Of a stretch of 64,000 nucleotides of DNA, positions 43,809 to 51,436 are shown piece after piece (positions within the stretch are counted from its first letter, which is position 1; every line of letters starts with the position of its first letter). A model generated the notes under the pieces. It had not been told where the DNA came from. It saw only the letters and a program-made list of their open reading frames with translations, and did not search any database. This DNA is from Novosphingobium sp. ST904. Lineage in GTDB: Bacteria > Pseudomonadota > Alphaproteobacteria > Sphingomonadales > Sphingomonadaceae. Both the position numbers and the translations under genes were made by a program. The stretch is from positions 62,001-126,000 of the forward strand of contig NZ_LGJH01000166.1 of the NCBI RefSeq assembly GCF_001298105.1. The letters are read 5' to 3'.

Positions 43809-44375
43809 TCAGTTTTCGGGATGGATGGCGGGTTCGATCACGCGATAATGCAGGCGGCCGAACCACATGAGGGCATTGATGATCCAGATGCTGACCAGTG
43901 TCAGCAGCGCGGCCATCGCCACGGCGGCGCTCATGGTGCCGAGCCCTGCGAGGATCGCGACCAGGATGCCGCCGGGGAACCCGCTGAACGGCCCGGCGAT
44001 CAAGATGAAGCCACCGGCGATGAAGATCGCGATGGCGGCCACGAACAGCCCGAACATCACGCCCAGCACGGGCAGGACGATCGGCAGCAGGATCAGGATG
44101 TCGATCGTGGCAAGGCCCATGAAGGCAAGGATCGCCCCCCAGGCCGAGGACGGCGAGCGGCCGCTTTCCCAGTTCCGGAAGCCGGCCTCGAAGCGCAGTT
44201 CGCGGGCGAGGCGCGCCGGATTGCCAAGAGCCTCGGCGACTTCCTCCTCGCTGCGGCCTTCGGCGACGCCGGCTTCGAAGTGGGCTTCGTAGTCGGCCAC
44301 GATCTCGGCGATGTCGTCCTGCGGCATGCCCTTGAGGCCGGCCTTCAGGCGCTTGATGAACTCGTTACGCTTCAT
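43809..44375 (-). CDS. DUF1700 family membrane protein
   Basis: 188 residues. The N-terminal 75 residues 'EFIKRLKAGLKGMPQDDIAEIVADYEAHFEAGVAEGRSEEEVAEALGNPARLARELR' form the DUF1700 helical domain; three to four membrane helices follow to about residue 170. In other bacteria the family is encoded next to PadR regulators and DUF4097/2807 proteins. It overlaps padR by 11 bp and precedes the DUF2807 gene by 26 bp. Confidence 0.9.
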   Translation of the reverse strand: MKRNEFIKRLKAGLKGMPQDDIAEIVADYEAHFEAGVAEGRSEEEVAEALGNPARLARELRFEAGFRNWESGRSPSSAWGAILAFMGLATIDILILLPIVLPVLGVMFGLFVAAIAIFIAGGFILIAGPFSGFPGGILVAILAGLGTMSAAVAMAALLTLVSIWIINALMWFGRLHYRVIEPAIHPEN

Positions 44376-44724
44376 GGCTCGGTCCTCCTGCTTCCTGGGC
44401 CGGTGCGATGTCCTGGATCAGTCCATCGACGGCGACGGTGAAGCCGCGCCATTCCTCGACCTGATCGGCAAGGCGGCTGCGGCCGGTATCGGTGATGCGG
44501 TAGTACTTGCGCGGCGGACCCGAGGGCGATTCCTCAAGGTAGGTCGCGACGAGGCCGTCCGACTGCATGCGGCGCATGAGCGGGTAGATCGTGCCTTCCC
44601 CCATGTCGACCGCGTCAGCCATGCGGCTGGCGATCTCGTAGGCGTAACTGTCGCCCCGGGAAAGCAGGGCGAGCACGCACAGGCCGAGCACTCCCTTCTT
44701 CAACTGGATTTCGATTTCGGACAT
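44365..44724 (-). CDS. PadR family transcriptional regulator
   Basis: 119 residues from the ATG at 44724, preceded by AGGAG; the longer frame adds 18 unrelated residues. PadR winged helix: 'LKKGVLGLCVLALLSRGDSYAYEIASRM' and 'MGEGTIYPLMRRMQSDGLVATY' followed by 'GPPRKYYRITDTGRSRL'. PadR proteins are mostly repressors released by small molecules or envelope signals. It lies upstream of DUF1700 and DUF2807 genes and probably controls its own operon through the site below. Confidence 0.92.
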   Translation of the reverse strand: MSEIEIQLKKGVLGLCVLALLSRGDSYAYEIASRMADAVDMGEGTIYPLMRRMQSDGLVATYLEESPSGPPRKYYRITDTGRSRLADQVEEWRGFTVAVDGLIQDIAPAQEAGGPSHEA

Positions 44725-44749
44725 CGAATCATCTCCTGCGGATAACCAG

Positions 44750-44838
44750 TGTATATCGCAAGCTATTGTGTAACGCAAGGTACCTTGTTGTAGTTGATAT
44801 AACGCAGGGCAGGGTACCTACCCAATGACAGGTACCTT
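44750..44838 (-). promoter_or_regulatory. padR promoter with three GGTACC palindromes
   Basis: On the minus strand, TTGCGT (44778-44773) and TATACA (44755-44750) are 17 bp apart, a good sigma-70-like pair 26 bp from the start codon. AAGGTACCTT (44777-44786) overlaps the -35; further GGTACC sites lie at 44813-44818 (AGGGTACCTA) and 44831-44836 (AGGTACCTT). The flanking TAACGCA is repeated (44771 and 44800). The arrangement suggests an autoregulatory operator; binding by PadR is inferred. Confidence 0.5.
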
Positions 44839-44943
44839 GCTATCTGCTGACGGTTTGGAGAAGTCCGGCAGCCGCGATTTCGGGCGCCGGGAAGCACCCG
44901 GCCGAGATGCCTCCTGGCAAACTGGCCGCCTGCCGAAGGCAAC

Positions 44944-44977
44944 AAAAAAGGGCCGCGGTTTCCCGCGACCCTTTTTC
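44944..44977 (-). terminator. Rho-independent terminator after rpsI
   Basis: Stem AAAAAGGGCCGCGG / CCGCGACCCTTTTT with one mispaired position and a 4-nt loop; on the minus strand it ends in a T-run. 24 bp downstream of the rpsI stop. Confidence 0.88.
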
Positions 44978-45000
44978 GTAAGCCGAAGCTCTCGAGAAGC

Positions 45001-45522
45001 TTAGCGCTTCGAGAACTGGAAGCTGCGACTCTTGGCACGGCCGTACTTCTTACGCTCGACGACGCGCGGGTCGCGGGTAAGGAAGCCGGCAGCCTTGACG
45101 GAGGCGCGCAGGGCGGGCTCGTACTTGGAGAGAGCCTGGGCGATACCGTGCTTCACGGCGCCGGCCTGACCCGAGAGACCGCCGCCCTTGACGGTGGCGA
45201 TCACGTCGTATGCGCCGTCGCGGCCAGCAACCTGGAAGGGCTGGTTGATGACGAGACGCAGGGTCGGACGTGCAAAGTACACTTCCTGGTCGCGGCCGTT
45301 GATGATGACCTTGCCGGTGCCGGGCTTCACCCACACGCGGGCCACGGCATCCTTGCGGCGGCCGGTGGCGTAGGCGCGGCCGTATGCGTCGAGCTGCTGC
45401 TCGCGCAGGGGAGCGTTCGACACGACGGGCGTGAAGGTCTCTTCCGACGTTTCAACGGCGGTTGCGACTTCGCCGAGGTCCTTGAGGTCGGACAGGCTCT
45501 GAACGGTTTCGGTATCGGACAT
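45001..45522 (-). CDS. rpsI: 30S ribosomal protein S9
   Basis: 173 residues, about 40 more than the E. coli protein owing to an acidic N-terminal extension seen in alphaproteobacteria. The core 'AYATGRRKDAVARVWVKPGTGKVIING' and the C-terminal 'RDPRVVERKKYGRAKSRSFQFSKR' with its basic tail reaching the P-site tRNA are intact. Coupled to rplM by a 1-bp stop-start overlap (TAATG). Confidence 0.98.
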   Translation of the reverse strand: MSDTETVQSLSDLKDLGEVATAVETSEETFTPVVSNAPLREQQLDAYGRAYATGRRKDAVARVWVKPGTGKVIINGRDQEVYFARPTLRLVINQPFQVAGRDGAYDVIATVKGGGLSGQAGAVKHGIAQALSKYEPALRASVKAAGFLTRDPRVVERKKYGRAKSRSFQFSKR

Positions 45523-46001
45523 TACGCGCCCACCTTGTTCTTGCGGTTCATGGAAGCGACGTCGAGCGCTTCGGGCTGGGTACCACCGTGCGGGTGCTCG
45601 GTGCCTGCGTAGAGGTGCAGGGCGCGCATCTGGTCGCGGCCGAGCGGACCACGGGGGATCATGCGCTCAACGGCCTTTTCCAGGACACGCTCGGGGAAAC
45701 GACCGGCGAGAACCTTGTCCGCGGTCACTTCCTTGATGCCGCCGGCATAGCCGGTGTGCTTGTAATAGGTCTTGTCGCCCAGCTTCTTGCCGGTGAACTT
45801 CACCTTCTCGGCGTTGATCACGACGACGTGGTCGCCGCAATCGACGTGCGGGGTGAAGCTCGGCTTGTGCTTGCCGCGCAGGAGGTCGGCGATGACGACC
45901 GCGAGACGGCCAACCACCAGACCCTCGGCATCGATCAGATGCCACTTCTTTTCCACCTCGGCCGGCTTGATCGACCGGGTGACCTTCGTAAGCGCCTTCA
46001 T
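45522..46001 (-). CDS. rplM: 50S ribosomal protein L13
   Basis: 159 residues. 'KWHLIDAEGLVVGRLAVVIADLLRGKHKPSFTPHVDCGDHVVVINAEKVKFTGKK' and 'MIPRGPLGRDQMRALHLYAGTEHPH' are the usual L13 blocks. An early assembly protein of the large subunit. Its leader (46002-46146) contains a perfect AT-rich hairpin near the cutA end. Confidence 0.98.
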   Translation of the reverse strand: MKALTKVTRSIKPAEVEKKWHLIDAEGLVVGRLAVVIADLLRGKHKPSFTPHVDCGDHVVVINAEKVKFTGKKLGDKTYYKHTGYAGGIKEVTADKVLAGRFPERVLEKAVERMIPRGPLGRDQMRALHLYAGTEHPHGGTQPEALDVASMNRKNKVGA

Positions 46002-46125
46002 GGCTGGTCTATCCCTAATGTTCAGTTCGCGAGGCCGAATCTTTCGCTTTCACGAATCTCGGGCACCGCGGGAAGGCGGCCAAATCGTCGAAAAGGGCGC
46101 GCAAGTCAAGCAGAGCGCGGTTTTC

Positions 46126-46151
46126 CATAGAGGTAAAATGATACCTCTATG
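46126..46151. repeat. Perfect 10-bp inverted repeat between cutA and rplM
   Basis: CATAGAGGTA (46126-46135), loop AAATGA, TACCTCTATG (46142-46151). It overlaps the last codons and stop of cutA and lies about 125 bp ahead of the rplM start on the minus strand. On that strand the stem is not followed by a T-run, so it could be an attenuating or regulatory element of the L13-S9 transcript as well as a weak terminator. Confidence 0.6.
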
Positions 46152-46485
46152 TTTGATGGAGCCCTGTTGCGGCCAACCAGGCCACGGTTCCGGTCGCCGC
46201 TGCATCGCACCGCCAGCCCAGCACGGCAGGTTCATCGTAAGGATGGATATCGGCGAGACGCGCCGTTGCCGCATCGAGCAGGCCCGCGTTGGTCTTCAGC
46301 AACAGCCCGTGTTCGCGGGCGCTATCTTTCCTGCCGTTCCAGACGAAGATCGAGGTCATGCCCGGCAGCAGGTTCGCACAAGCGGCGAGTCCCTCGTCGA
46401 GCAGGATATTTGCTGACGCGAGGGCGCTTTCCTCGTCCGGGAAGGGGCACCAGATGAGGGCGGGAATCGCGGAATCCCCGCTCAC
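46147..46485 (-). CDS. cutA: Divalent-cation tolerance protein CutA
   Basis: 112 residues. Ferredoxin-like trimer-forming fold with 'LIWCPFPDEESALASANILLDEGLAACANLLPGMTSIFVWNGRK' and the C-terminal 'YDEPAVLGWRCDAA' region of CutA. Proteins of this family are linked to copper and other divalent cation tolerance by genetics, with unclear mechanism. Overlaps ctaA by 4 bp (ATGA). Confidence 0.92.
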   Translation of the reverse strand: MSGDSAIPALIWCPFPDEESALASANILLDEGLAACANLLPGMTSIFVWNGRKDSAREHGLLLKTNAGLLDAATARLADIHPYDEPAVLGWRCDAAATGTVAWLAATGLHQT

Positions 46486-47570
46486 ATCCCCAGCCCGACC
46501 TGATCACGCCGGCCGAGGCAGTGGGCGCCCCAGACCGTGGCGGCGACGAGAAGCGCGCCGCAGAGCTGGTGCGCTACCGCAAGCCAGAGCGCCACGCCCG
46601 ACCAGACGGTGAAGATGCCCAGCAGCACTTGCGTGCCGAATGCCGAATGCACCGCGATCGAGGCCAGACGCGCATGCCGGGCCTTGAGGCGGCGGCCCAT
46701 CACGATCAGCGCGGCCACCACGGCCCAGGCCCACCAGCGGTGAATGAAGTGAGTCAGGAACGGGTCGTTGACGAGCGCATGGAGCGCGCCGCCCGCCCAT
46801 TCCACGCCCTCGGGGAAGAACGTGCCCTGCATGAGCGGCCAGGCGTCCATGCTGAACCAGCCCATCCCCGCGACGTAACCGGCACGCAGGCCGGCCACCA
46901 TCGCGCCCATGAACAGCTGGAAGAACAACATGCCCAATGCCAGCGCGCTGAATCGGGTCAGGCGGGCCGGCGCCTGCCCGCGTCGCAACTCGCGAAGGTC
47001 GAGCGCGGTCCATACGAGGCCGCCGAGCGTCGTCAACGCCACCAGCAGGTGCGCGGCGAGGCGGAAGTGGCTCACCCGGTCGGCTGCTTCGGCGCTGAGG
47101 CCCGAGGAGACCATCCACCAGCCCACCACGCCCTGAAGTCCGCCCAGCGCCAGCAGTGCGACAAGGCGGGTCTTGTAGCCCAGCGGAATCGTCCGCTTGT
47201 ACCAGAACCATGCCAGCGGCAGCGCGAAGGCCAGCCCGATCACCCGTGCCAGCAGGCGGTGGACCCATTCCCAGAAGTAAATGAACTTGTACTGCGCCAG
47301 CGTCATGCCCGCCGGGCCGTTGACGTCGATGTACTGCGGGATCTGCTTGTAGCGGGCGAACTCTGCCTGCCACTGGGCGTCGGTCAGCGGCGGGATCGCG
47401 CCGGTGAGCGGTTTCCACTGGGTGATGGAGAGCCCGGACTCGGTCAGCCGGGTAATGCCTCCGACTGCAACGATAAGGACAACCAGCGCGGCTACAAGCA
47501 GCAGCCAGCGAACCATGGGGGCGATATCGTCGGCTGTACCGAGGATGGGGCGACCGTCAGAGACTCTCAT
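46482..47570 (-). CDS. ctaA: Heme A synthase (COX15/CtaA)
   Basis: 362 residues with eight membrane segments. 'MVRWLLLVAALVVLIVAVGGITRLTESGLSITQWKPLTGAIPP' is the N-terminal COX15 signature, and 'WEWVHRLLARVIG', 'VSHFRLAAHLLVA' and 'FIHRWWAWA' supply the His ligands for haem. It oxidises haem O to haem A for cytochrome c oxidase in the inner membrane. Divergent from the merC-like gene. Confidence 0.94.
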   Translation of the reverse strand: MRVSDGRPILGTADDIAPMVRWLLLVAALVVLIVAVGGITRLTESGLSITQWKPLTGAIPPLTDAQWQAEFARYKQIPQYIDVNGPAGMTLAQYKFIYFWEWVHRLLARVIGLAFALPLAWFWYKRTIPLGYKTRLVALLALGGLQGVVGWWMVSSGLSAEAADRVSHFRLAAHLLVALTTLGGLVWTALDLRELRRGQAPARLTRFSALALGMLFFQLFMGAMVAGLRAGYVAGMGWFSMDAWPLMQGTFFPEGVEWAGGALHALVNDPFLTHFIHRWWAWAVVAALIVMGRRLKARHARLASIAVHSAFGTQVLLGIFTVWSGVALWLAVAHQLCGALLVAATVWGAHCLGRRDQVGLGM

Positions 47571-47649
47571 GGCGCAAATCCCTGCGATCTTGCGACGAAA
47601 TGCGCAAGAGGCGCGTCGACCGAATGTTGCGCGTCAAGGTCGGGACTTG

Positions 47650-48054
47650 ATGAATGTTACAACGTCACATACATGGTCACGCATGCGCACCGCCTTCAAC
47701 GCGATTCGAAACCGGCTGGACCGGGCAGGCATCGTCCTTAGTGGACTGTGTGCCCTGCACTGCGTTCTGGGTGTGGTTCTCGTGGGATTCCTGGGGCTTG
47801 GCGGCGAGGTTCTGCTTTCTCCGGCAGTTCATCGCGTCGGACTGGCGCTGGCGCTGGTCGTCGGTTTGGTTTCGCTGGGATTTGGCGTCATGCGCCATGG
47901 CCGCATTGCCCCGCTGGTGATCGGCGGGTTGGGCCTTGCTTTCATGGCCACGGCGATCGCGGTTGGCCACGGGCTTGCTGAATCGATCCTGACGATCATC
48001 GGCGTCGCGCTTGTGGCCTTCGCGCACATCCGGAACCTGCACCGCGCGCACTGA
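47650..48054 (+). CDS. MerC-domain membrane protein
   Basis: 134 residues from the ATG at 47650; an internal ATG lies 33 bases later. Four membrane helices and, in the first, 'GLCALHCVLG', the Cys-x2-His/Cys pattern of MerC-like proteins. MerC moves mercuric ions in resistance operons, but no mer genes are present here, so the chromosomal role is probably general metal handling or unknown. Confidence 0.85.
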   Translation: MNVTTSHTWSRMRTAFNAIRNRLDRAGIVLSGLCALHCVLGVVLVGFLGLGGEVLLSPAVHRVGLALALVVGLVSLGFGVMRHGRIAPLVIGGLGLAFMATAIAVGHGLAESILTIIGVALVAFAHIRNLHRAH

Positions 48055-48114
48055 AAGTGCCGGGACCGGACCCTGGGCACTTTCCAAATCCATTCTCCGC
48101 GCTATCTGCGGCCC

Positions 48115-48327
48115 ATGGCTGCAGAACTCTCCCTCACCGTGAACGGCGAACCGCGGCGCGCGGCGCCCGGCTCATCGATTGCCGATCTCGTTGCCGGCAT
48201 CGGCCTCGATCCGAAGAAGGTCGCTGTCGAGCATAACGGCGAGATCGCCCCGCGCTCGACCCTGGCCGATGTGCTGCTCTCCGATGGCGACGTGCTGGAG
48301 ATCGTGCACTTCGTCGGCGGCGGCTGA
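48115..48327 (+). CDS. thiS: Sulfur carrier protein ThiS
   Basis: 70 residues, ubiquitin-like, ending in the essential GGG (…HFVGGG). 'TVNGEPRRAAPGSSIADLVAGIGLDPKKVAVEHNGEIAPRSTLADVLLSDGDVLEIV' is typical ThiS. It carries sulfur as a thiocarboxylate for thiazole formation. 51 bp upstream of thiG. Confidence 0.93.
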   Translation: MAAELSLTVNGEPRRAAPGSSIADLVAGIGLDPKKVAVEHNGEIAPRSTLADVLLSDGDVLEIVHFVGGG

Positions 48328-48377
48328 GCAAGCGCGGCCCGAATCCTGACATACCGTTCCCCGAAAGGACGAGAACC

Positions 48378-49175
48378 TTGACCGATACCGTATCTGATTC
48401 CTCGACCGCAGATTCCTGGACTGTCGCTGGTCGTACTTTCCGTTCGCGCCTGATCGTGGGCACCGGCAAGTACAAGGATTTCGAACAGAACGCGGCAGCG
48501 GTAGAGGCTTCCGGCGCGGAAATCGTTACGGTGGCGGTGCGCCGGGTCAATGTCTCGGACCCCAAGGCGCCGATGCTGACCGACTTCATCGATCCGAAGA
48601 AGATCACCTATCTTCCGAACACCGCCGGTTGTTTCACTGCTGACGACGCCATCCGCACCCTGCGCCTGGCGCGCGAGGCGGGCGGCTGGGATCTGGTGAA
48701 GCTGGAAGTGCTGGGCGAGGCGCGCACGCTCTACCCCGACATGCGCGAGACGCTGAAGGCTACGGAAATCCTCGCGAAGGAAGGTTTCCTGCCGATGGTC
48801 TACTGCGTGGACGATCCGATCGCTGCAAAGCAGCTCGAGGACTGCGGCGCGGTGGCGGTGATGCCTCTCGGTGCGCCGATCGGATCGGGTCTGGGCATCC
48901 AGAACAAGGTCACGGTCCGCCTGATCGTGGAAGGGGCCAAAGTGCCGGTGCTCGTCGATGCGGGCGTGGGCACGGCCTCGGAAGCCGCCGTGGCGATGGA
49001 ACTGGGCTGCGACGGCGTGCTGATGAACACCGCCATCGCCGAAGCGCGCGATCCGATCCGCATGGCCCGCGCGATGAAGCTGGCGGTCGAGGCGGGGCGT
49101 GATGCCTATCTCGCCGGCCGCATGGCGCAGCGCCGATATGCCGATCCGTCGAGCCCGCTCGCCGGGCTGATCTGA
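48378..49175 (+). CDS. thiG: Thiazole synthase
   Basis: 265 residues. TIM barrel: 'FRSRLIVGTGKYKDFEQNAAAVEASGAEIVTVAVRR', the Schiff-base Lys in 'WDLVKLEVLG' and phosphate-binding 'DAGVGTASEAAVAMELGCDGVLMNTA'. It condenses DXP, dehydroglycine and ThiS-thiocarboxylate into the thiamin thiazole. ThiC and ThiE are not in this window, and no TPP riboswitch is visible upstream of thiS. Confidence 0.95.
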   Translation: MTDTVSDSSTADSWTVAGRTFRSRLIVGTGKYKDFEQNAAAVEASGAEIVTVAVRRVNVSDPKAPMLTDFIDPKKITYLPNTAGCFTADDAIRTLRLAREAGGWDLVKLEVLGEARTLYPDMRETLKATEILAKEGFLPMVYCVDDPIAAKQLEDCGAVAVMPLGAPIGSGLGIQNKVTVRLIVEGAKVPVLVDAGVGTASEAAVAMELGCDGVLMNTAIAEARDPIRMARAMKLAVEAGRDAYLAGRMAQRRYADPSSPLAGLI

Positions 49176-49186
49176 ACGGCCTTTTC

Positions 49187-49224
49187 TCGTGTCCGGCAGT
49201 TCCGCGAAGGAAGGCCGGACACGA
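49187..49224. terminator. Hairpin after thiG
   Basis: Perfect 11-bp inverted repeat TCGTGTCCGGC / GCCGGACACGA (49187-49197, 49214-49224) with a 16-nt loop. No T-run follows on the plus strand. Probably a thiG terminator or an mRNA 3' end stabiliser. Confidence 0.5.
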
Positions 49225-49400
49225 ACTGAAAAATACCCGAGAGGGCATCTTTCAAACTGTCCCGAATTGAATCTTGCACGAATCTTACTGCAAATATCGT
49301 GTACAAACCTTTGCGCGGTTAAGGCTGTAGCAACCGAAGAGGCCGAAATTGGTTTTTGTGACAGGAAGGATTGTCCTTCCGTGGCACGAGGATCACGATC

Positions 49401-49928
49401 ATGACTCACACGGGCAAGGCCACCATCACGATCGGCGAACTCCGGGAGTTTGCAAGCTTCACGTCCTGCGAGCAGCGCTACATCCGGCGCAGCCTCGACG
49501 TGGGCCTCGGTCGGCAGGATGCCCTCGGGCTCTGGGCGCGCGATGCCGCCGAAGCTTCCTCGATCCGCAAGCAGTATGAGGCTTATGCCGATCTCGCATC
49601 GTTGCGCGAAATGCGTCCGGACGAGTTCGGTTTCGACGATATCGAGACTTTCGTGGGCCGGATGGTGCGGATCGCCGCCTTCGACCTGGCGCAGGAACGC
49701 ATCGAATCCTTCCCGGCCTTCCGCTTCCTCTATGAGCGGCTGCTGGGCGCCTGGGTTCGCCCCTGGCTTCCGGGCGCGTTCTGCGGGGCCGCCGCGCTTC
49801 CCCAGATCAGGCCGGATCGCCGCCGCACGCTGCTCCATTCGATCAGCGAAGCCGCTGCAACCGCGCACGGGTGGTCGGAACGCGAACCCAGCTTCTATCC
49901 CGAATGGATCGAGAAGGAAGCCGCCTGA
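49401..49928 (+). CDS. Conserved hypothetical protein of unknown family
   Basis: 175 residues from the ATG at 49401. Soluble, mixed charge, no signal or membrane segment. Notable stretches are 'TSCEQRYIRRSLDVGLGRQDALGLWARDA' and 'FAGDDIETFVGRMVRIAAFDLAQERIESFPAF'-like helices with many conserved-looking aromatic residues; composition suggests an all-helical protein. It sits between thiG and the EnvC-like gene with a 225-bp gap upstream. I do not recognise a function. Confidence 0.75.
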   Translation: MTHTGKATITIGELREFASFTSCEQRYIRRSLDVGLGRQDALGLWARDAAEASSIRKQYEAYADLASLREMRPDEFGFDDIETFVGRMVRIAAFDLAQERIESFPAFRFLYERLLGAWVRPWLPGAFCGAAALPQIRPDRRRTLLHSISEAAATAHGWSEREPSFYPEWIEKEAA

Positions 49929-50027
49929 GCCGAACCACCGCACGAAACTCCAGTGGGGCGTCTCCGTTGCGGGACGCCCGCTTTTCTCCTCTTCCCGCCG
50001 GACTCGTGCTGCCCTAATCACGGCGGC

Positions 50028-51275
50028 GTGAAGCTCTTCCCACGCCCCCTGCCCGTCGTCACCGTCATTGCGCTGGGACTTGGCGTCGCTGTCGTCGCAG
50101 GGAATGGCCTTACCCAGACGGGTGCGCTCGCGGTGCTGGACCCGGCGGCAGACGCGACCCAGGCACAGCAGGAAATGCTCGCGGCGCGCCGTGAAAGCGA
50201 TGCCGCCCGCAAGCGCGCCGAAAAGCTTGAGGGCAAGGCCCGCGAAGTCACCGAACAGGCCGAGAAGACCGCGAGAGAGACTGCGGCCGTTGCCGCGCGC
50301 ATCCAGGAAACGGAGGCCGGGATCGCCGCACAGCAGGCCAAGGTCCGGCTGATCGCCTTGCAGCGCGTAGGGCTGCGGGAGCGGTTGGCGGAGCGGCAGG
50401 CCCCCCTCTCGCGCCTGACCGGATCGTTGCAGCGCCTGTCGCGAAGACCGCCGCTTCTCGCGCTCCTGCGGCCGGGATCGGTGCGGGATGCGGTCTATCT
50501 CCGGGCGATGCTGGACACGATGCTTCCCCAGGTCGAGCGGCGCACCGCAGGCCTGCGGGCGGAAATCGAGCGCGGCCGCGCGCTGGAACAGCAGGCGCTC
50601 GCCGCCGGACATGAACTCACCGAAATGGAAGGCGAGATGCGGCAGCGGCGCAAGGCGCTCGCCGTGCTGGAATCGAATCAGCGCCTTGCCGGCAGGCAGG
50701 CAAGCGGCATCGCGGCCCGGGAAGGCGAGCGGGCACTGGCGCTCGCCGAAAAGGCGCGGGATCTTGGCGATCTTGTTGACCGGATGGGCGAACAGGGCGT
50801 TCTGCGCGAACAGCTCGCAGCCCTGCCCGGACCGATCATGCGCCCGCCCCGTCCCGAAGAGTCACGCGTGATCGAGGCATCGCAGTTCGTGGCCACGCCC
50901 GAGGGTCTGGCCAGCTACATGCTGCCGGTCACGGGACGGCTGGTCACGGGATATGGCGAGGTCCTGCCGGGGCAGGCCCCTTCGCGCGGGCTTTCGCTGG
51001 CTCCGCGCGCGAATGCGCAAGTCGTCGCCCCCGCAGCCGGGCGCGTCGCTTTCGCCGGACCCTATCCCGGCTACGGACGCATCGTCATCATCGAACATGC
51101 CGGCGGCTGGACCTCGCTGGTGACGGGTCTGGCCCGGCTCGACGCACAAGTCGGCAGGCAGGTCGTGGCAGGGGCGCCGATCGGCATGACCGGGCCGCGC
51201 GATCCACGCGTGATGGTTGAACTGAGGCGGGGCGGAGAGACCGTGAATCCCCTGCAATATATTCGTTCGCTCTGA
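50028..51275 (+). CDS. EnvC-like murein hydrolase activator (coiled coil + degenerate LytM/M23)
   Basis: 415 residues from a GTG at 50028. A signal peptide/anchor ends near residue 27, then a long coiled coil (about 35-240, rich in Ala, Arg, Glu, Gln), then an M23-type LytM domain from about 310 ('GRVAFAGPYPGYGRIVIIEHAGGWTSLVTGL'). The zinc-binding His of the first motif is replaced ('RGLSLAPRANA') and the HxH is missing ('DPRVMVELRR'), so it should not cleave peptidoglycan itself; EnvC of E. coli is likewise inactive and activates amidases. ctpA follows 161 bp downstream, a common arrangement. Confidence 0.85.
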   Translation: MKLFPRPLPVVTVIALGLGVAVVAGNGLTQTGALAVLDPAADATQAQQEMLAARRESDAARKRAEKLEGKAREVTEQAEKTARETAAVAARIQETEAGIAAQQAKVRLIALQRVGLRERLAERQAPLSRLTGSLQRLSRRPPLLALLRPGSVRDAVYLRAMLDTMLPQVERRTAGLRAEIERGRALEQQALAAGHELTEMEGEMRQRRKALAVLESNQRLAGRQASGIAAREGERALALAEKARDLGDLVDRMGEQGVLREQLAALPGPIMRPPRPEESRVIEASQFVATPEGLASYMLPVTGRLVTGYGEVLPGQAPSRGLSLAPRANAQVVAPAAGRVAFAGPYPGYGRIVIIEHAGGWTSLVTGLARLDAQVGRQVVAGAPIGMTGPRDPRVMVELRRGGETVNPLQYIRSL

Positions 51276-51436
51276 GAGGCGCTCACCCGTTTGCGCTCCG
51301 TTCATCTTCGAAACCCTAAATCCTTCGGAACATGTGCCGCACTGCTGGCAATTGTGCCCGCGCCCCGGTAGGATTACAGTCAGAAATCCCCGCCGGTCCC
51401 GGCCGGACGTGACGTACGAAAAGGCATTCCAGCCAG

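Noticed and set aside
48055..48114. Possible TPP riboswitch ahead of thiS.
   Set aside because: Only about 60 bases separate the MerC-like gene and thiS, and the conserved CUGAGA/ACCYG blocks of a thi-box are not present; a short AAAGTGC/GCACTTT hairpin is the only structure.
48102..50612. Long open frame (836 codons) on the minus strand across thiS, thiG and the hypothetical gene.
   Set aside because: It runs antisense to clear genes and its translation has no coherent domain; long spurious frames are expected in high-GC DNA.
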